Shown in pieces: positions 1 through 6,675 of a DNA stretch of 7,412 bases; within the stretch, counting starts at the first letter, position 1, and the number at the start of each line of letters is the position of its first letter. Position numbers and translations under genes: made by a program. The notes beneath the pieces were generated by a model. It saw only the letters and a program-made list of their open reading frames with translations. It did not search any database and was not told where the DNA came from. The stretch spans positions 1-7,412 of the forward strand of contig JBFFZZ010000153.1 in the NCBI GenBank assembly GCA_041568335.1, read 5' to 3'. Origin of the DNA: WVWW01 sp041568335 (lineage in GTDB: Bacteria; Acidobacteriota; Polarisedimenticolia; Polarisedimenticolales; Polarisedimenticolaceae).

Positions 1-1548
1 ATGGCTTTTGCCGGCGACGTGATGGTGGCCGGCAGCTACCATGGCTTCAATATCTCCCGGCTGCTCGACGACGGGTTGCCGAGGCTCGTCAGCTCGGTGG
101 TCTGCCCCGGCGGGCAGGGTGATGTGTCCATTGTCGGCGACCTGCTGATCATGTCCGTGGAACAGACCCGGGGACGGCTCGACTGCGGTCTCGAGGGTGT
201 CCGTGAAGATGTCAGCGCGGAGCGCTTTCGGGGCATCCGTATCCTCGACATCAGCGACCTGACGCGCCCGGTGCAGGTCGCTGCGGTTCAGACCTGTCGT
301 GGCTCGCACACCCACTCGGTCGTCTCCGGCCCGGACGAGGACGGCAAGATCATCGTCTACAACTCGGGTATCGCCGAGATTCGCGACGAAGAGGAGATGG
401 CGGGCTGCATCGACGAGACCCCCGGCGACGACCGCACGGCGCTGTTCCGTATCGACGTCATCGAGATCCCGGTCGAGAATCCGGCCGGGGCACGCATCGT
501 TGCCAGCCCCACCGTGTTCGCCGATCCCGCGGAGGGTCGCCTGGCGGGATTGTGGAAGGGCGGCGACCACGGGGACGACACCCAGGAAACCAACGTCACC
601 GACCACTGCCACGACATCACGGTGTTCCCCGAAAAGGGAATCGCCGCCGGTGCCTGCTCGGGCAACGGGATCCTCTTCGACATCTCGGATCCGCTGAACC
701 CCCAACGCATGGACGAGGTCGTCGACAAGGGCTTTGCCTACTGGCACTCCGCGACGTTCAACAACGACGGCACCAAGGTCCTGTTCACCGACGAATGGGG
801 TGGCGGATCGCGACCCCGGTGCCGCACCTACGACCCGCTCGACTGGGGCGCGGACGCGATCTACGACATCGTCGACGGCAAGCTCGAATTCCGTTCCTAC
901 TACAAGATGCCGGCGCCGCAGCTCGACGAGGAGAACTGCGTCGCGCACAACGGCTCCATCGTGCCGGTGCCCGGTCGCGACATCTTCGCCCAGGCCTGGT
1001 ACCAGGGCGGCCTCTCGGTCGTCGATTTCACCGACTCGGCGAACCCGGTCGAGATCGCCTTCTTCGACCGCGGACCGGTGAGCGCGGACGATCTGGTCCT
1101 CGCCGGTTACTGGTCGACCTACTTTTACGGTGGCCGGATCTACGGCACCGAGATCGCGCGAGGTCTGGATGTGTTCGCGTTGGCTCCCAGCGAGCACCTC
1201 TCGGAGAACGAGATCGCCGCGGCGGAGATCGCCGACTACGGAGGGATCTTCAATCCGCAGCAGCAATTCCGCGTCGGTTGGCCGGACGATCCCGTCGTGG
1301 CCGGCGCCTACCTGGACCAATTGGAACGCGACGGCGGGTTGGCCGGGCCTCTTGCGGCCGAGATCGCCGCGGCGCTCGAGCATTCTGCCCGTCGGCTCGA
1401 GGCCGGCACGCGTGATGCGAAGCTGGCCGCCGGACTGGAGTCGCTGGCATCGATGCTGGCCTCCGAGGGTGAAAGCGACCCGATCGCCGTGCGGCGGCGA
1501 GTCGGACTGGCCGACACCCTGGAAGGAATCGCCAACAGACTCCGTTGA
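1..1548 (+). CDS. LVIVD-repeat beta-propeller protein, secreted, 5'-truncated by window edge
   Basis: The visible 515 residues are a beta-propeller of the LVIVD-repeat family. Blade signatures of the form G-I-x-(I/V)-x-D-I-S-D-x-x-x-P occur at about residues 78-90, 223-234 and 337-349. Histidine-bearing strand starts occur at SHTHS (102-106), CHDIT (203-207), YWHSATF (247-253) and AHNGS (315-319). Eight cysteines (35, 62, 99, 136, 203, 219, 274, 313) fit an exported, disulfide-bonded protein. The last 80 or so residues (436-515) are helical and resemble the FIMAH-type C-terminal domain of secreted proteins. The ATG at base 1 is probably internal: the open frame meets the window edge, no signal peptide is visible, and relatives as I recall them carry more sequence before this point. 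Catalytic activity is unknown; LVIVD proteins are usually annotated as surface or periplasmic proteins of unknown role. The family call is firm and the function is open. Confidence 0.9.
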   Translation: MAFAGDVMVAGSYHGFNISRLLDDGLPRLVSSVVCPGGQGDVSIVGDLLIMSVEQTRGRLDCGLEGVREDVSAERFRGIRILDISDLTRPVQVAAVQTCRGSHTHSVVSGPDEDGKIIVYNSGIAEIRDEEEMAGCIDETPGDDRTALFRIDVIEIPVENPAGARIVASPTVFADPAEGRLAGLWKGGDHGDDTQETNVTDHCHDITVFPEKGIAAGACSGNGILFDISDPLNPQRMDEVVDKGFAYWHSATFNNDGTKVLFTDEWGGGSRPRCRTYDPLDWGADAIYDIVDGKLEFRSYYKMPAPQLDEENCVAHNGSIVPVPGRDIFAQAWYQGGLSVVDFTDSANPVEIAFFDRGPVSADDLVLAGYWSTYFYGGRIYGTEIARGLDVFALAPSEHLSENEIAAAEIADYGGIFNPQQQFRVGWPDDPVVAGAYLDQLERDGGLAGPLAAEIAAALEHSARRLEAGTRDAKLAAGLESLASMLASEGESDPIAVRRRVGLADTLEGIANRLR

Positions 1549-1766
1549 GGTCGAGGAACGGTTCGGCCGAATCGGGCATGGCGTGGCTGCCGTGGCGTAC
1601 GGCGTCGACGAAAATCTCGTTGAAGTTTCGGTCGATCACGCAAACCGATAGAGAGCAAGGGCGGTGCCCGCACCGCACGCAAGCGTTTCCGGCCAAATGA
1701 CGTCTCAGGGGTCGTGAATCGCGAAGACTCGTGGTGACGGACCCCGAGATTTCGCTAAGAACGAGC
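1549..1766. other. convergent intergenic region
   Basis: These 218 bp separate the stop of the LVIVD gene (+) from the stop of the sigma-54 activator (-). No open frame here has a credible start and ribosome site or any recognisable protein. The region holds one compact GC-rich hairpin (1661-1676), an adjacent small palindrome (ACGC-AA-GCGT, 1677-1686) and a loose 6-bp inverted pair (1708-1713 with 1740-1745). None has a following T-run on either strand, so how the two genes terminate is unclear. Confidence 0.6.
1661..1676. terminator. possible bidirectional hairpin terminator without T-run
   Basis: GCGGTG-CCCG-CACCGC forms a perfect 6-bp stem with a four-base loop, about 110 bp past the LVIVD stop and about 90 bp past the activator stop on the other strand. 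Its position between two convergent genes fits a shared terminator. The missing U-tract means it is not a canonical intrinsic terminator. A 6-bp GC stem can also occur by chance in DNA of this composition. Confidence 0.3.
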
Positions 1767-3188
1767 TTATCGTCGCCTTTCGATCCCCATCTTCTTGATG
1801 CGGGAGGCCAGTGTGGAGGGCTTGATCCCGAGCAGCTCGGCCGCGCCGCCATCGCCGTAGACACGCCCATTCGCGCGGCGGAGCGCAGCCAGGGTATTCT
1901 CGGTCTCGCGACGCTTCATCTCTTCGTCGGAAACGACGTTATCCTCGCGCGACGGCAGTGGAACCGTATTCCCGGTTGAAGAGAGCGGAAACGTCAGATC
2001 CCGTCCCCGGGATGTGATCACCGCCCGCTCGATGACGTTTTGCAGCTCGCGTACGTTGCCCGGCCAGTCGTACTCCTGAAGCTGCCGAACGTGGTCTTCG
2101 GTGAGTGGCTCCGGACGGGTTTTCATCCGACCCGAAGCGATCCCCAGGAAGTGTCGGGCGAGCAGGGGGATGTCGCTTTGCCGCAGCCGCAGAGGGGCGA
2201 TCTCGATGGGAAAAACGTTGAGCCGGTAGTACAGGTCACGCCGGAAGCGGCCCCCGTCGACGTCGGCCTCCAGGTTTTGGTTCGTGGCCGCGATGACCCG
2301 GACATCGACCTCGCGAGTCGTCTCCTCACCGATCCGCTCGTACTGGCCCTCCTGGAGCACCCGCAGCAGCTTGGATTGCATGTCCAGCGTGATCTCGCCC
2401 ACTTCGTCCAGGAAGAGCGTGCCGCGATCGGCCAGACCGAAGCGGCCCGCCCGATCCCGCAAGGCGCCGGTGAACGCGCCCTTGACGTGTCCGAAGAACT
2501 CGCTTTCGAAGAGCTCGGTGGGGACGGACGCACAGTTGACCTTGATCAGCGCCTTTTCCCTACGCGGGCTCAGGTGGTGGATCGCTCGTGCGACCAGCTC
2601 TTTTCCCGTTCCCGTCTCTCCCGACACCAAAACGTTGGCGTCGGTCGGGGCGACGATCTCGACCTGTTGCAAGACGGCCAGCATCTCGGGACTCTGGCCG
2701 ACGATCTCTTCGAAGTTGTGCTCGGTCTTGATTTCCTCCTGTAGATAGAGGTTCTCTTTCTGCAAGCGGTCCGTCAGCTCCTCGACTTGCCGCAGGGCTG
2801 CCTTCAGCTGGTCTTCGGCAAGCTTGCGCGCGGTGATGTCCCAGAAGACGACGACGGCACCGACGAGTCGGCCGTGCTCGCGGATCGGCGTGCTCGTGTA
2901 CTCGACGGGAAAACTCGTCCCGTCGCGGCGCCAGAAGACCTCGTTCTCGACGCGGTGCACCTTGCCGTCTTTGATTGCCGCGTAGATCGGGCATTCCTCC
3001 CGGGCGTAGGGCGACCCGTCGGACCGGGTGTGATGCAGCACCGCGTGCATCGGCTCGCCGATCAACTCCTCGGCGCAAAAACCGAGCAGCCGGCAGGCGG
3101 CGGGGTTGACGAACGTGGTCCGACCGTCACCGTCGAGCCCGTAGATGCCTTCACCGGCCGACGCCAGGATCAGCTTCAGGAGGTCCAT
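1767..3188 (-). CDS. PAS-domain sigma-54-dependent transcriptional activator (PAS / AAA+ / Fis-HTH)
   Basis: This is a 473-residue enhancer-binding protein that would remodel RNA polymerase-sigma-54 by ATP hydrolysis. Numbered from the chosen ATG, a PAS sensor spans about 5-121 and a short coiled-coil linker 122-155. The AAA+ domain carries Walker A GETGTGKE (190-197), the sigma-54-contacting GAFTGA loop (237-242), Walker B with D261-E262, sensor I ATN (301-303), an arginine-finger segment (314-324) and WPGNVREL (375-382). A Fis-type helix-turn-helix fills 431-473. All catalytic motifs are intact. There is no receiver domain, so a signal sensed by the PAS domain is the likely input. The PAS domain has an HHTxxDG...CPIY stretch (H52, H53, C66). 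I prefer the ATG at 3188 to one at 3236 because PAS homology starts directly after it and neither start has a Shine-Dalgarno. The ligand and target genes are unknown; the divergent bestrophin-like gene is a natural candidate target. Confidence 0.96.
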   Translation of the reverse strand: MDLLKLILASAGEGIYGLDGDGRTTFVNPAACRLLGFCAEELIGEPMHAVLHHTRSDGSPYAREECPIYAAIKDGKVHRVENEVFWRRDGTSFPVEYTSTPIREHGRLVGAVVVFWDITARKLAEDQLKAALRQVEELTDRLQKENLYLQEEIKTEHNFEEIVGQSPEMLAVLQQVEIVAPTDANVLVSGETGTGKELVARAIHHLSPRREKALIKVNCASVPTELFESEFFGHVKGAFTGALRDRAGRFGLADRGTLFLDEVGEITLDMQSKLLRVLQEGQYERIGEETTREVDVRVIAATNQNLEADVDGGRFRRDLYYRLNVFPIEIAPLRLRQSDIPLLARHFLGIASGRMKTRPEPLTEDHVRQLQEYDWPGNVRELQNVIERAVITSRGRDLTFPLSSTGNTVPLPSREDNVVSDEEMKRRETENTLAALRRANGRVYGDGGAAELLGIKPSTLASRIKKMGIERRR

Positions 3189-3197
3189 GCCAAACGG

Positions 3198-3203
3198 ATT
3201 ATA
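3198..3203 (-). promoter_or_regulatory. candidate -10 box (TATAAT) for the sigma-54 activator gene
   Basis: A perfect TATAAT on the minus strand ends 9 nt before the preferred ATG at 3188. Initiation about 7 nt downstream of the box would give a leader of only a few bases, which agrees with the absence of a Shine-Dalgarno before this ATG. The -35 position at 17-bp spacing reads CACGAA, which is poor. Such an AT-rich hexamer is conspicuous in this GC-rich DNA, but the promoter call remains tentative. Confidence 0.4.
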
Positions 3204-3285
3204 GGCTCGACTTGCCGGTTTTCGTGTCGGACCCATATTGCCAGGGGGGACGGAACCGGACGGCGATCCCGTCTTACACTCAGGC

Positions 3286-3290
3286 AGGGG
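3286..3290 (+). promoter_or_regulatory. ribosome binding site of the bestrophin-like gene
   Basis: AGGGG ends 3 nt before the ATG at 3294, with an AGG at 3282-3284 just upstream. The purine run supports ATG 3294 as the start rather than an in-frame ATG at 2787, which would lie inside the opposite-strand activator gene. Spacing is on the short side. Confidence 0.45.
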
Positions 3291-3293
3291 CCG

Positions 3294-4145
3294 ATGCAGA
3301 CGATCAAGAGCCTTCGAACCATCATCAACCTCCAGACGCTGCTGGTCGCTTCACTCGCCGTGTTGTCCACCTGGCTCTGCAGCCGTTACGGATGGAAAGC
3401 GAACTTCCCGCTGACCCTGATCGCCACGGCGATCGTCTTCCCCATCGTCTTTTCGATCGGGGGGGCGTACAAACGGCGTGAAGCCACACTCGATCGTTAC
3501 GGTTCGCTGAAAGCGCACGGTCGGGCGATCTACTTCGCCGTGCGCGACTGGCTCGAAGCGGCCGATCCCGAGGCGGAGGCCGAGATCAAGAACATCCTGC
3601 AAGAGCTGTTGATGTCGTGCCGCACGCTGTTCCACGCGCCGACCGGTCAGATGGCCAGGCACGAGGAAGAGGTCTACGCGTCATTCTCGAGACTCTCGCG
3701 CTTCATCAAGCGACTGCGCGCAAAAGGTCTCGCCTCGGGTGAGATCTCACGTTGCAACCAGTTCCTGAGCAAGATGATCATCGCGTTCGAGAACATGAAG
3801 CACGTCTACCAGTACCGCACTCCTCGAACACTCCGCGCCTACAGCAAGGTGTTCATGTACGTGCTCCCGGTGCTCTACGGACCCTACTTCACCCACATCG
3901 CCGCCGAGTATCCCCACGGACTGCTGTACGTGATGCCGGTGCTGTTCAGTGTGATCCTCGTCAGTCTCGACAACATCCAGGAGCATCTCGAGAATCCGTT
4001 CGACCAGCTGGGAGAAGACGACGTGGTCATCAACGCCGAGAAATTCGTCAACCGGCTCGCTCTCGACGGCACCGCAACCCGGCTCGAGTCGGACCGGGAA
4101 CGCACGACGATCGACTCGAGGCCCGGAACGGCAGCGCCGGCCTAG
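3294..4145 (+). CDS. bestrophin-like membrane protein (putative anion channel)
   Basis: This 283-residue protein has a bestrophin-like layout. Membrane segments lie at about 14-30 and 38-56. They are followed by a basic AYKRREATLDRY segment (58-69) at the place where bestrophins have their conserved R-W-x-E-x-R turn. A long helical cytoplasmic region runs 80-180, hydrophobic segments lie at about 184-200 and 208-226, and ENPFDQLGEDD (233-243) resembles the family's IE-x-PFG-x-D-x-NDLP C-terminal signature. Bestrophins are pentameric anion channels whose second helix lines the pore neck; here that helix is rich in I, V and F. Length is near the bacterial family's usual size. The match is by pattern only and the family tryptophan is missing, so a related uncharacterised membrane family is possible. 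It is divergent from the sigma-54 activator and convergent with the cNMP fusion gene, 34 bp away. Confidence 0.8.
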   Translation: MQTIKSLRTIINLQTLLVASLAVLSTWLCSRYGWKANFPLTLIATAIVFPIVFSIGGAYKRREATLDRYGSLKAHGRAIYFAVRDWLEAADPEAEAEIKNILQELLMSCRTLFHAPTGQMARHEEEVYASFSRLSRFIKRLRAKGLASGEISRCNQFLSKMIIAFENMKHVYQYRTPRTLRAYSKVFMYVLPVLYGPYFTHIAAEYPHGLLYVMPVLFSVILVSLDNIQEHLENPFDQLGEDDVVINAEKFVNRLALDGTATRLESDRERTTIDSRPGTAAPA

Positions 4146-4179
4146 CCGAGAACGGCGGTCGTACGCCCTAGGTGCCGGC
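4146..4179. other. 34-bp convergent gap with flanking 9-bp direct repeat
   Basis: The bestrophin-like gene (+) and the cNMP fusion gene (-) end 34 bp apart. The 9-mer GCCGGCCTA occurs at 4136-4144 and again at 4174-4182. The first copy contains the start of the plus-strand TAG stop, and the second contains the minus-strand TAG stop. A small CCTAGG palindrome lies at 4167-4172. No T-run or strong hairpin is present, so no terminator can be called. Confidence 0.5.
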
Positions 4180-6669
4180 CTACCGCGGCGCGTTGCGAAC
4201 CCGTTGTGCCAGGGTCGCGAGCAGGGGAACGGCGACCCGCGCGCGCGGCAACAGGCGGCGACGGAACTCCTCTCCCGAGACGCGCAGGACGCGGATCGCG
4301 CCGGACTTCGGTCGTACCGTCGCGCTGCGCGGGCTGCGATCGAGCATCGACATCTCACCGACGACCTCACCCGCGGAGATCAGCGCGACCTCGCGCTCGC
4401 CGCCGGGCGTCGAGATCGTGACGGAGGCGCTGCCCTCGAGCACGACGAAGAAGTCGTCGTTGCCGACATCGCCTTCCCGGCAGAGCTCGGTGTCCGGCCC
4501 GAAGGTCTCCTCCACGACGAACTTGCACAGGTCGTGCAGGTCTTCCGGGTCGAGACCGGCAAAGATGCGAACGCCGCGCAGGTACTGCATCTTCTGGAGG
4601 TCGGCGAGTCCGTTGAACGGGACGTAGGGCGGCACCGGCTCTCCGAAGAGGATCCGGCGGGCCGTCTGTCGAACCAGCGGATCGGCGTCTTTCAGGCCGC
4701 CACCGACGATGCGCCGCGCACCCGTTTCGTCCGACTGGCTTGCCACCCAGACGATCGCTCCTCGAAGATACCGATCCGAGGAGAGCGCCAACCGCTCCCG
4801 GGCGCGGGTCCAGGCCTCTTCGTCATGCACCGGCTCGCTCGGGACCGGGTCGAGGATCCACGGTTCGAGCTCGCGCACGATCTCCTCCGCGACACCACAC
4901 GCCCGGGCGAGCTGATCCACGACCCGCCGGCGCGAGTCCCGATCCCCGCCGAACAGGTTCGAGCGCAGCGCACGGATCGGCTCACGCGGGCCGATGGTTT
5001 CCAGCACGTCGACCACCCGGCAGATGGTCGCGCGCTGCTCGCGCAACAGGAGGTAGGTGAGGAAGGCGACGCCGTCGGTCTTGCGACCGGCGCTGAAGGT
5101 CTCGAGATCCCTCCGCACCGTGCGCACGCGCCCGACCAGATCCCGGGCACGCCGCACGAGGGGCCCCGTCCCCCCACGCATCCGCTCGAGCAGTTGCTCG
5201 TGGGTCTCGAGCTCGATGCCGAACGCCTGCCGCAGCGCCGCCAGCTCGGGTTCCGACGCGCGGCGCAACAGCGCCTCGGCCAGGGCGGCCTGATAGCCGT
5301 CGAGCTGGGCGCGCTCCTCGATCCCCGCATCGTCCGCCCGCTCGAATTGATCGCGCTCCTCCTCGGTCAACCGGTCGATGACCATCGCATGCTCCCGCTC
5401 GGAGATGCCGAACTGCTCCCGCACACCCTCGAGCAGCTTCATTTCGCCTTTGCGCACCAACCCGTCCGCGATCATCTCGCGCAACGTGCTGGCGTAGGCC
5501 GCGACGCTCTGCTCGTGCGCCAGCTTGCCCGCCTTGACCCAGCCGTACACCTCCCGCGGGTCGTCCGGCGGAGGCTCGTCGAAGGGCCAGCTCTTCAGCA
5601 GCTTTGCCGCGCCCTTCTCGCGGATGAAGTCCTCGTGGGTGCGATTCCAGCGCCGCACCAGGAACAGCGTCGCGAGCAACGGCATGGTGAAGGCGACGAT
5701 GCGGGTTCCACCGGGAACCTGCCGCAGCGATGGAGCCCCGGCGAAGAAGTAGAAGATCGAGAACGCGGAGAAGGCCGCGATGCCCAGCATCAGATGACGT
5801 CGCCGCTCGGTCTCGGTCACGACCCCGGCGATCGTCTTCTCCATCAGCAGGAACACGCCATAGCTCGCGGCGGAGAACAGGACCAGCGTCAGCGTCGCCG
5901 CGACGACCGCGGGGACGCCGGGCCAGAAAAAGAACCCCTCACCGATCCACAGCTCGGCATCGACGAGCCGCCGCGTCCAGCGTCCGTCGAAGTAGGCCTC
6001 CCAGTCACCGTGTCGCAACCAGTAGTAGGTGTAGAAGGCAAGCACCAGCCCGGGGAAGGCGTAGGTCGCCATCCGGCGTCCCGGCGTGGTCAGGTCCCGC
6101 CAGTAGGCGTTCTCGGGGTCGATGTCCGGGCAGCTACTCTTGCAGGCGGTGCAGCGCGTGCACTGGGAATTCGGCGTGACGCGCAGGGAGCGCGGCTCGG
6201 TATAGAGCCTCTCGACGAAGGACACCGGGCAGGCGAAGTTGCACCACGTCTTCCCCGTGAACACCGTGTTGGTCAGCAGGGCCGCGATCGCGAGGATGAC
6301 GAGCAAACCGGCAAGCCAGCGACCGTCCCCGTTGGTCGCGACGAGGCGCAGGACGAGCATCGCCAGCAGGGCCGCGAAGGCGACGCCGAAGAACCAGCGC
6401 TCGAACCAGCGCGGCACCCGGCGCTGTTTGCCGCGGTTGAATCTCCGTCCGATATCGCCGAAGAAGGCGAGCGGACAGATCCGTCGCCAGCGCCCGTAGC
6501 CCATCAGCACGATCGACATCGGCAGCAGCGGCAGCAGCATCGTCCAGAAGATCCGCGGCTGCACCGCGCTGACGAAGCCGAGCACGACCAGGCCCGCATA
6601 TCCCGCGACCAGAACCGCTCGGACAACGAGCTGCGCCCGCGTCGGGCCGGGTTTCGGGGTCGCCGCCAA
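4180..6669 (-). CDS. NapH-like 4Fe-4S membrane protein fused to helical/HEAT-like repeats and a C-terminal cyclic-nucleotide-binding domain
   Basis: This is an 829-residue fusion. Eight hydrophobic segments lie near 14-35, 39-57, 92-110, 117-137, 200-217, 252-275, 293-311 and 323-339. A cytoplasmic Arg-rich loop (58-91) carries a CP motif (C65). After the fourth helix come CNFACP (C143, C147) and one complete 4Fe-4S motif, C170-x2-C173-x2-C176-x3-C180-P, as in NapH/CcoG-type ferredoxins. NapH itself has two complete sites; here only one is evident. Residues 360-500 are soluble helices with an internal duplication, and 560-675 are HEAT-like. From about 690 a cNMP-binding fold follows, with the phosphate-binding cassette GEMSML...RSAT (E772, R781 kept). 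No DNA-binding helix-turn-helix follows, so it is not a CRP-type factor. Positive-inside loops place the cluster and sensor in the cytoplasm. The likely role is membrane electron transfer gated by a bound ligand; donor, acceptor and ligand are unknown. The start is TTG with GAGG 6 nt upstream. Confidence 0.94.
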   Translation of the reverse strand: MAATPKPGPTRAQLVVRAVLVAGYAGLVVLGFVSAVQPRIFWTMLLPLLPMSIVLMGYGRWRRICPLAFFGDIGRRFNRGKQRRVPRWFERWFFGVAFAALLAMLVLRLVATNGDGRWLAGLLVILAIAALLTNTVFTGKTWCNFACPVSFVERLYTEPRSLRVTPNSQCTRCTACKSSCPDIDPENAYWRDLTTPGRRMATYAFPGLVLAFYTYYWLRHGDWEAYFDGRWTRRLVDAELWIGEGFFFWPGVPAVVAATLTLVLFSAASYGVFLLMEKTIAGVVTETERRRHLMLGIAAFSAFSIFYFFAGAPSLRQVPGGTRIVAFTMPLLATLFLVRRWNRTHEDFIREKGAAKLLKSWPFDEPPPDDPREVYGWVKAGKLAHEQSVAAYASTLREMIADGLVRKGEMKLLEGVREQFGISEREHAMVIDRLTEEERDQFERADDAGIEERAQLDGYQAALAEALLRRASEPELAALRQAFGIELETHEQLLERMRGGTGPLVRRARDLVGRVRTVRRDLETFSAGRKTDGVAFLTYLLLREQRATICRVVDVLETIGPREPIRALRSNLFGGDRDSRRRVVDQLARACGVAEEIVRELEPWILDPVPSEPVHDEEAWTRARERLALSSDRYLRGAIVWVASQSDETGARRIVGGGLKDADPLVRQTARRILFGEPVPPYVPFNGLADLQKMQYLRGVRIFAGLDPEDLHDLCKFVVEETFGPDTELCREGDVGNDDFFVVLEGSASVTISTPGGEREVALISAGEVVGEMSMLDRSPRSATVRPKSGAIRVLRVSGEEFRRRLLPRARVAVPLLATLAQRVRNAPR
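5179..5499 (-). repeat. protein-level tandem repeat inside the cNMP fusion gene
   Basis: Residues 391-434 and 459-497 of the fusion protein align as two copies of a helical unit. Both have a Y then L/A-rich helix and end in a shared pattern: LxxxREQFGIS-EREHAMVIDRL in the first and ALRQAFGIE-LETHEQLLERM in the second. Shared positions include F-G-I, the H four or five residues later, and a hydrophobic-hydrophobic-(D/E)-R ending. I do not recognise the unit as a named domain. It lies between the last membrane helix and the HEAT-like region. Confidence 0.55.
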
Positions 6670-6675
6670 GGTCGT

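Larger units (their letters stand above)
3189..3293. promoter_or_regulatory. divergent intergenic/promoter region between activator and bestrophin-like gene
   Basis: These 105 bp lie between the two start codons, so both promoters must fall here or inside the flanking genes. Facing the activator is a perfect TATAAT (3203-3198). Facing the bestrophin-like gene I see only a weak pair: TTGCCG at 3212-3217, a 16-bp spacer, and CATATT at 3234-3239, each matching 4 of 6 bases. By eye I found no match to the sigma-54 -24/-12 consensus (TGGCAC-N5-TTGCW) on either strand here. Confidence 0.5.

Noticed and set aside
1708..1745. GGGGTC...GACCCC inverted pair as a terminator
   Set aside because: A 6-bp stem with a loop of about 26 nt and no T-run is too weak to support.
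1250..1870. 206-codon minus-strand frame spanning the convergent intergenic region
   Set aside because: It overlaps both the LVIVD C-terminus and the activator's helix-turn-helix, has an R/P/S-rich composition and lacks a credible ribosome site.
2040..2744. 234-codon plus-strand frame antisense to the AAA+ domain
   Set aside because: The opposite strand encodes intact Walker A, GAFTGA and Walker B motifs, and the plus-strand translation shows no family signature.
2787..3293. N-terminal extension of the bestrophin-like frame back to an ATG at 2787
   Set aside because: The extra 169 codons are antisense to the PAS domain and would precede the first membrane helix. The ATG at 3294 has its own purine-rich site.
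4083..4120. 9-bp perfect inverted repeat (CTCGAGTCG / CGACTCGAG) with a 20-nt loop near the 3' end of the bestrophin-like gene
   Set aside because: It lies within coding sequence, and about one such pair is expected by chance in a window this size. No T-run follows, so I do not call a terminator or operator.
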